Under the pieces are notes generated by a model. That model did not search any database, had not been told where the DNA came from, and saw nothing but the letters and a program-made list of their open reading frames with translations. Position numbers and translations under genes: made by a program. Shown in pieces: positions 58,040-64,000 of a stretch of 64,000 nt of DNA. Origin of the DNA: Ricinus communis (lineage: Eukaryota > Streptophyta > Magnoliopsida > Malpighiales > Euphorbiaceae); contig NC_063261.1 in NCBI RefSeq assembly GCF_019578655.1, positions 16,668,216 to 16,732,215 of the forward strand, read 5' to 3'. Position 1 is the stretch's first letter. Each line of letters starts with the position of its first letter.

Positions 58040-61000
58040 TAGGAGCTTAGATTCTTGATTCAGGTTGTAGCCACCATATGTGTCCCAACTGGGGGTGGTT
58101 CTCTGATTTCAAAGAAATAGAGGATGAAGTTGTCTACACAACAAATGACAACACTTGTAAAACTGCTGGAATTGGTTCAGTTCGGTTAAAGAATCATGAT
58201 GGATTAATTAGAATTCTGACTGATGTTAGATATGTGCCAAGTTTGACAAGAAACCTGATTTCTTTGGGAGTTTTGGCAAGAAAGGGCTTCACTATTGTCA
58301 TTAAAAATAAAACTTTGAAGGTTATTTCTGGGGCACTTGTTGTGATGAAAGGTGTTCAGCAAAGTAATAACTTGTATTACTATCTTGGTAATCTAGTTAT
58401 TGGTATAACAATAGCAGTTTTTAGTTATAATGAGGAACTAGAAGCAACCAATTTGTGGCATATACACTTGGGAAATGCAGGCGAAAAATCCTTGAAACTT
58501 TTGGCAAATCAAGGATTATTGCAGGGAGTGAAGTCTGCAAATTGAATTTCTATGAACATTATGTCAAGGGGAAACAAACAAGAGTGAAGTTTGATACTGC
58601 AATCCATGATACTAAGGGTATTTTGGATTATGTTCACTCAGATGTATTGGGACTCTCTAAGACAGCTTCAATAGGAGGCAAACATTATTATGTTTCCTTC
58701 GTTGATGATTTTTTTCGAAGAGTGTGAGTGTACACTATAAAGATAAAGGATGAAGTGTTAGGAGTTTTTCTCACCTGGAAAAAGATGGTAGAAACTCAGA
58801 CGGGCAGAAAGATCAAACGTCTCCGAACAGATAATGGAGGAGAGTATACAAGTGATCCTTTTATGAAAGTCTGCCAAGATGAAGGTATTGTGAGACACTT
58901 CACTATCAGAAATACACCACAACATAATGGGGTGGCAGAAAAGATGAACTAGACTCTATTGGAGAAAATTCAGTATATGTTGTCCAATGCTGGATTGGGC
59001 ACACAGTTCTGGTTTGAGGCTGTAACATACGCTTGTCATCTCGTCAATCATTTGCCATCAACTACTATCAACATAAAACACTTTTAGAGGTCTGGTAATG
59101 AAAACCTGCTACATATTTTAATTCCTTACATGTTTTTTATTCCACTACATATTATTATGTTAAGGAATCAAAATTGGATTCGAGGACAAGAAAAGCAATT
59201 TTCATTGGGATATCATCAGGTGTAAAAGGATATCTTCTATGGTGCCCAGATTCAAAGAAGATAATCTTTAGTAGAGAGGTTACCTTTGAAGAATCAATTA
59301 TGGTGAAAAAGGTATAAGAACATGAGACAAATGGAGCTTCACAGCAGGTGGAGTATTCTCCCAAACAGGTGCAGTTTGATGATAGTAGAAGTACTGAACC
59401 ATCAATAGATCAGTCTGATAAATCTACTCCTATAGAAGAAGTGGAGTTAGAGGATGAATCAGGTGATGAAGTAGAGGTTCCAGCACAAGAACCTTCACGG
59501 CAACATGAGTCAATTGCATTGAGTAAACCAAAGAGGAACACTAGCTTCAAATGTTGATGTTCCGGCCACTTATATTGAAGCTGTACCTAGCTCTGAGGTA
59601 GATAAGTGGAAAATGGGTATGGAGGAAGAAATGCAATCCCTTGAGAAAAACCAGATGTGGAAGCTAGCTAGTCTGTCTAAGGGAAAGAAAGCAATTGGTT
59701 TCAAATGGGTATTTGCAAAGAAGGATGGATTTCATAACAAGAATGATGTTCGCTACAAGACAAGATTGGTAGCTAAGGGCTATGCTCAGAAGAAAGGAAT
59801 TGACTACAATGAAATTTTTCTCCAGTAGTGAAGCCTTCCTACATTAGAATATTATTGGCCTTGGTAGCACAATTGAATTTGGAACTAATTCAAATGGATA
59901 TAAAAACTGCATTCTTGTATGGTGATTTAGAAGAAAAAATCTACATGGATCAGCCTGAAGGATTTAGGGTTGCCGGAAAAGAAAATTTAGTGTGCAAATT
60001 GAACAGATCGTTGTATGGTTTGAAACAGTAACCAAAGCAGTGGTATAAACAATTTGATAAGTTTATGATAAGGCAAAGGTGCACAAGAAACAAATATGAT
60101 CATTGTGTATTCTTAAAAAGGCTACAGGATGGATTGTTTATCTATCTTCTCCTTTATGTTGATAATATGCTGATTGCATCGAAGAATAGAGGAAAAAATA
60201 AATAGTTAAAGGCTCAACTAAATCAAGAGTTTGAAATGAATGATTTAGGTGAAGCTAGAAAGATTCTTGGTATGGAGATAAGCAGAGACAGAAAATTGGG
60301 GAGACTTTGTTTAACTCACAAGGAATATCTAAGAAAGGTACTGAAGCAGTTTGGAATTGATGAAACGATAAAGCCTGCCAATACACCACTTGCTCCTCAT
60401 TTTAAACTCAGTGCTTCTCAATCTCTAAAGAATGATGAAGACCGAGAATATATGTCAAAGGTTTCATATGCAAATGTAATTGGTAGCTTGATGTATGCTA
60501 TGGTGTGTACAAGGCCTGACATTTCACAAGCAGTCAGAGTTGTGAGTAGGTATATGCATGATCTTGGAAAAGGACATTGGCAAGCTGTGAAATGGATCCT
60601 AAGGTATATTCAGAATACTGTGGATGTTGGATTAATGTTTGAACAGGATGAGACGTTTGGTCTGAGTGTGGTCGGATATTATGATTCTGACTACGCAGGT
60701 GATTTGCATAAACGTCGGTCAACTACTGGCTATGTGTTTACACTTACAAAAGCACCAGTTAGTTGGAAGTCTACTTTGCAGTCAACGGTTGCTTTGTCTA
60801 CAACAGAAGCAAAGTATATGGCAGTTATAGAAGCTGTAAAAGAGGCAATTTGGCTTCAGGGGTTAGTGAAATACTTGAAAATTGATCAGAAGCACATCAA
60901 AGTGCGTTGTGATAGACAGAGTGCTATCTGTTTAGCTAAAAACCAAGTATATCATTCAAGGACAAAGCATATCGATGTGCGTTATTACTTTATGAGAGAA

Positions 61001-61132
61001 ATTCTTGAAGAATGTGAGATACTTCTTCAGAAGATCCCAACTGCTGAAAATCCTGCAGATATGACTATGAAAGTAGTAATTGGTGTCAAGTTCCAACATT
61101 GGTTGGACTTGATAAATGTTTTGAAAATTTGA
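58040..61132 (+). pseudogene. pol of copia D
   Basis: Protease ILDSGCSHHMCP (58050-58085) is followed by GAG-pre-integrase (NLWHIHLGNAGEKSLKLLAN). Integrase has YVHSDVLGLS, FVDDFFRRV, then a stop, LRTDNGGEYTSDPF and NTPQHNGVAEKMN-stop. RT has WKLASLSKGKKAIGFKWVF, KTAFLYGDLEEKIYMDQPEG, and YVDN (60155-60166) with the second catalytic Asp changed to Asn. RNase H, open from 60236 to 61132, has DSDYAGDLHKRRSTTGYVFT and TKHIDVRYYFMREI. At least seven stops or shifts; non-functional. Confidence 0.88.
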
Positions 61133-61232
61133 AGATGGGAGCTTCAAACGCATTTGGAGGCATAGCTAAATTTGTGATGAAAGAAAACAGAGAATGTTTG
61201 ATTAGGCTTAGGAAGTCGCCAAGATGGAAATT

Positions 61233-61634
61233 TGTTATTTTTAGCTCTTTTCCTATCCCACATTGAAAGCTAAAAAAACAAAGAAGTGGTTCCAAGTTTA
61301 TAAATAGTGGGCATTCTCTCCTTTTTCAACTGTTAAGAAAAACAATGGGCCTTATATTTTTATGGACTAAATTATATTTTTCTTCTTTCTTTTCTTAGTA
61401 ATATTTCCTTGTAATTCTATTGAATTAAAGAAATACTATTTTGGTAGTGCCCGAGGAAGTAAACATAATTTTGGCTGAACCTAGTTAAAGTTCTGGTGTT
61501 CCTTTTCTTATTGTTTATTTAATAACTTATTTATTAGGTAATTTTACATGTGATATAGTATATCTAAAATTATGTAAGAATTTATTTGTTAGTTGTAATT
61601 TTTCGTATAATTTATACGATTGCAGCGTGGAACA
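61233..61634 (+). repeat. 3' LTR of copia D
   Basis: About 402 bp. TATAAATA at 61299-61306. Exact right border uncertain by several bases. Confidence 0.72.
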
Positions 61635-61904
61635 TTTTTTTCATAACTCATCTCACATTAATAACTTTATAACGTGCCACTCAACATAATAATGAGCTTT
61701 TTTCAGAAATGGCCACAGCCATGCATCATCTGAACTTTCAGGAAGGAAATAGCCAGTTTGGGGCAAAGGACAAAATACTGAGCTAGCAGATTAATAGATC
61801 CATCTATTTTACTGTAGCAAATCAGTTAACTGCAAATCCGAAGTTCTTTCAGTTTGTTATGCTGGTCTCTCTGTTCCTCCGAAGAAGAGAAGAAGCTCTC
61901 TAGT

Positions 61905-62460
61905 ATTTTCAAACTATGCTCATTGTAATAGTTTGAGTCTGGTTTATTGGCTGTAGGATTATGCATTTTGCGTGCACTTGTCAAGGTAAATCTGAATGAC
62001 CTTGTAAAGATCGTGGCATTGTTTTTAAGGGAAACAAGATAAGCTCTAGAAGCTTAATCAATTTAACTCTATTGGCTAAACCAAACATGATTTTGCAAAG
62101 TAGTAGAGGCCTGATTTTAGTTGGAAACAACAAGCTGCTGAAGCCATGCATGTACTTCTGCAAAAAAGTAAGCTTTTAATACTTAAGCTGCATTAGGTCA
62201 TCACGAAAGGAAACAAAATTGCTGGTGTAAATTAAGCTTTCAATTACTTTATACGCAAAGAAGACCAAGTATTTTAGATTGTCGTCAGCTGCATCCAGCA
62301 CTAAAATGATCATTTGACCAATAAACTGAGAAAACAGACAGATGGTAAAAAGCATCACAAAGATAACACGCATAAATGCTAGGGAAAAGGAAGAAAAGAT
62401 TCAACGAAATTCAGCGTTTCACATCTCAGCCGTCAATATCTAGCGCACCTGATAAGAGAA
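61905..62460 (-). repeat. RLK 3'-flanking block, copy d
   Basis: Same order of motifs as 51320-51800 (CTCATTGTAATAGTTTGAGT, AGGATTATGCATTTTGCGTG, CACTTGTCAAGGTAAATCTG, CATTGTTTTTAAGGGAAACA, GACCAATAAA). Adjoins the kinase scrap at 62580, so this is a degraded receptor-kinase copy with its 3' flank. Confidence 0.7.
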
Positions 62461-62579
62461 AAAGAACGGCTAGATTTTCTGTATTATCTTTGCCTCACCA
62501 GAATTGATGGGTATAATGAATAGGTTTTGCTTTATGTGTTAGAACAATTTTCTTAAATTGAATATGGAGATATCTGTTG

Positions 62580-62735
62580 AGACTTCAAGGGTTCTTGCAA
62601 CCTCCATCTTTATGTAGAGCACCCAGAAATTTGTTTATGAGAGACGATAGTGGGGCAACAACATGACCGATATTCATGCGCTCTTGTGGTGATACAGTAG
62701 AACAAGCGATCCCAATTTTAAATATTGACTCAATA
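62580..62735 (-). pseudogene. C-terminal scrap of an LRR receptor-like kinase
   Basis: The minus strand reads ACSTVSPQERMNIGHVV, LSSLINKFLGAL, matching the last 40 residues of the kinases (CSTESPQERMKIGDVVAQLS, SVRNRFLG). The similarity stops abruptly at about 62735. Everything upstream (LRRs and most of the kinase) is gone. Confidence 0.8.
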
Positions 62736-63059
62736 AGAATAGGGTCCAATGATGGATGCAGGTAAAAGATCGGGTCTTACCTAGCCCTTTAACCTTGAAA
62801 GTATAGCAAAAATCTCTCATTTAGAAGAATATTATATTTAGGACTTATTACTTTATGATTTTTTTCTTAATTGGTTTACGACCTTACTTTATATGTAGGG
62901 TTCTAAGCACCTTATTAAGCAAAAATTTATAGGAGTACTTTTTCTAAATTTTAGTATTCTACTTTGGAATCAACAAATTTTGATGGCTATTCTTTTAGTA
63001 TTCGCGTGTGAATTAATATTACTTTTTTGATAATTATGCTGAATAGATATGTTAATAAT
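62736..63059. other. AT-rich spacer, no gene recognised
   Basis: No coding signal seen on either strand. Confidence 0.4.
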
Positions 63060-63178
63060 TGTTGTAGAATAATCTAGAATATTATAGAATATGTAGTAAA
63101 TAATAGAAGACAGAGTGTAATTAATTAGAGATGATTCTAGAAATTAGAATATTCTAGAATAGAAACTTCTCCAATTTT

Positions 63179-63196
63179 ATATATATATATATATAT
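63179..63196. repeat. (TA)n microsatellite in the LTR of copia E
   Basis: About nine TA units inside the presumed LTR. Confidence 0.8.
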
Positions 63197-63454
63197 ACTT
63201 CCATTAGCAATAAAAAAAATAACTATTTTAGATTTATTTTTTTTTACTTTTATATGGTATCAGAGCCTAATCTGATTAGCTGATCCTCTTTGCTTCAGAT
63301 TGCACAAGTGAGCAATCATTTGTTAAAAATAATTTTCTGCCCTAGTAAGCAGTACTGCGAGATTCTTATGGTGTTTCTTACTTTGTTGCCTGTGTCTTTG
63401 TTATTTGGACACTGGTATTATCCATTTTGTTCTCTGCTGCCTACTGTTGTAATC

Positions 63455-64000
63455 ATGAGTGGTACCAAAACAGTTTCTGTCACTACTGATATCATTCCGG
63501 CAATGACGAAAATTACGGATCAAAAATTAAATTGGTCCAATTTTCGTAGATGGAGCAAGACTGTACATGTGTATTTACGAAGCATCAACAAGACTTATCA
63601 CCTGACAGATAATCCTCCGGATGACAATACCAAAGAAGTTTGATTAACAGATGATGCCCGCATATTCTTACAGCTGAGAAACTCAATTGACGGTGAAATA
63701 CTTCCTCTCATTGATCACTATGAGTATGTTAAGAAATTAATGGATTATCTGAATTTTATGTATTCGAGTAAATGCAATATCTCTCATATTTATGATGTGT
63801 GCCGGAGCTTTCATCTTACCGAACAACAAGATCAATCTCTCACTACTTATTTTATGAACTTTAAGCGTACTTATGAAGAGCTTAATGTTTTATTGCCCTT
63901 TAGTCCTGATGTGACAGTCCAACAGGCTTAACGAGAACAAATAGCTATAATGAGTTTTCTTACTAGTCTTCATCCTGAATTTAAGTCAGTAAAATCTCAA
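63455..64000 (+). pseudogene. gag of copia E (partial, two stops)
   Basis: The likely start is the ATG at about 63455 (MSGTKTVSVTTDIIPAMTKI). NWSNFRRWSKTVHVYLRSIN and LTDNPPDD follow, then TGA near 63642, LTDDARIFLQLRNSIDGEIL, YDVCRSFHLTEQQDQSLTTY, FMNFKRTYEELNVLLPFSPD, TAA near 63929, and SFLTSLHPEFKSVKSQ. This is the gag pattern of another copia lineage than A to D. Two in-frame stops in 180 codons make it a dead copy. Confidence 0.78.

Larger units (their letters stand above)
56696..61634 (+). mobile_element. Ty1/copia element D (TNT1-94-like), degenerate
   Basis: LTRs at 56696-57028 (333 bp) and about 61233-61634 (402 bp) share TGTTATTTTTxGCT, CCxCATTGAAAGCTAA, TATAAATAGTGGGC, GTAATATTTxCTTGTAATTC and GGCTGAA. 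The left copy lacks about 70 bp near its 3' third. The right copy appears to lack about 19 bp near its 3' end. PBS TGGTATCAGAGC is at 57031-57042, PPT AAGATGGAAATT at 61221-61232. Flanks TTTCT and TTTTT are at best an imperfect duplication. Old element. Confidence 0.87.
63060..64000 (+). mobile_element. 5' end of Ty1/copia element E (continues beyond window)
   Basis: Probable LTR from about 63060 (TGTTGTAGAATAATCTAGAA) to 63254, short and AT-rich with repeated TCTAGAATA motifs and a (TA)n run at 63179-63196. The PBS TGGTATCAGAGC follows at 63255-63266. Gag starts beyond it and runs off the window. The LTR start is inferred from the TG dinucleotide and is uncertain. Confidence 0.7.

Overview
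This window is nuclear DNA from a flowering plant, most likely a eudicot. It is AT-rich and gene-poor. It carries a cluster of leucine-rich-repeat receptor-like kinases of the subfamily XII type (Xa21/EFR/At3g47570-like) in a bed of Ty1/copia and Ty3/gypsy LTR retrotransposons, with split spliceosomal genes and a mitochondrial cox1 fragment. I cannot name the species from sequence alone.

Receptor kinases. All copies lie on the minus strand: the 5' end of one copy (1-303), copy 1 (3834-7319), a copy broken by a copia element (22258-22436 and 29656-29977), copy 2 (30603-33803), a 58-bp relic (43563-43620), copy 3 (51943-55147) and a C-terminal scrap (62580-62735). The three near full-length copies share one intron position and a non-RD (HCD) catalytic loop. 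Each carries a different lesion: in-frame stops in copy 1, a 1-nt frameshift in copy 2, and a single TGA in copy 3. As written, no intact receptor is encoded. They also share upstream and downstream noncoding blocks, so the unit of duplication was gene plus flanks.

Mobile DNA, left to right: a solo LTR (900-2248); a foldback element (2330-3160); a MITE-rich stretch (8036-9720); copia B (14498-19592, TSD CATCA); copia A, minus strand (22437-29655); a MITE (36261-36844); a young chromodomain gypsy element (37090-42979); a Mutator-like TIR element (44246-50901) that carries an RPL35-like pseudogene and was later split by copia C (44861-49831, TSD GTTAT); copia D (56696-61634); and the 5' end of copia E (63060 to the window end).

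Other gene pieces: a coiled-coil-only NLR fragment (13556-13975), a cox1 NUMT (13260-13372) and the promoter plus 5' end of a CYP82-type cytochrome P450 (21660-21829).

Most unusual feature: inside the pol frame of copia A, between reverse transcriptase and RNase H, sits a 2.15-kb array of about 55 copies of a 39-bp unit (23634-25790). It is partly organised as a 117-bp trimer. The unit is exactly 13 codons and stays open in two minus frames and one plus frame. It appears to have grown from the local pol coding sequence.
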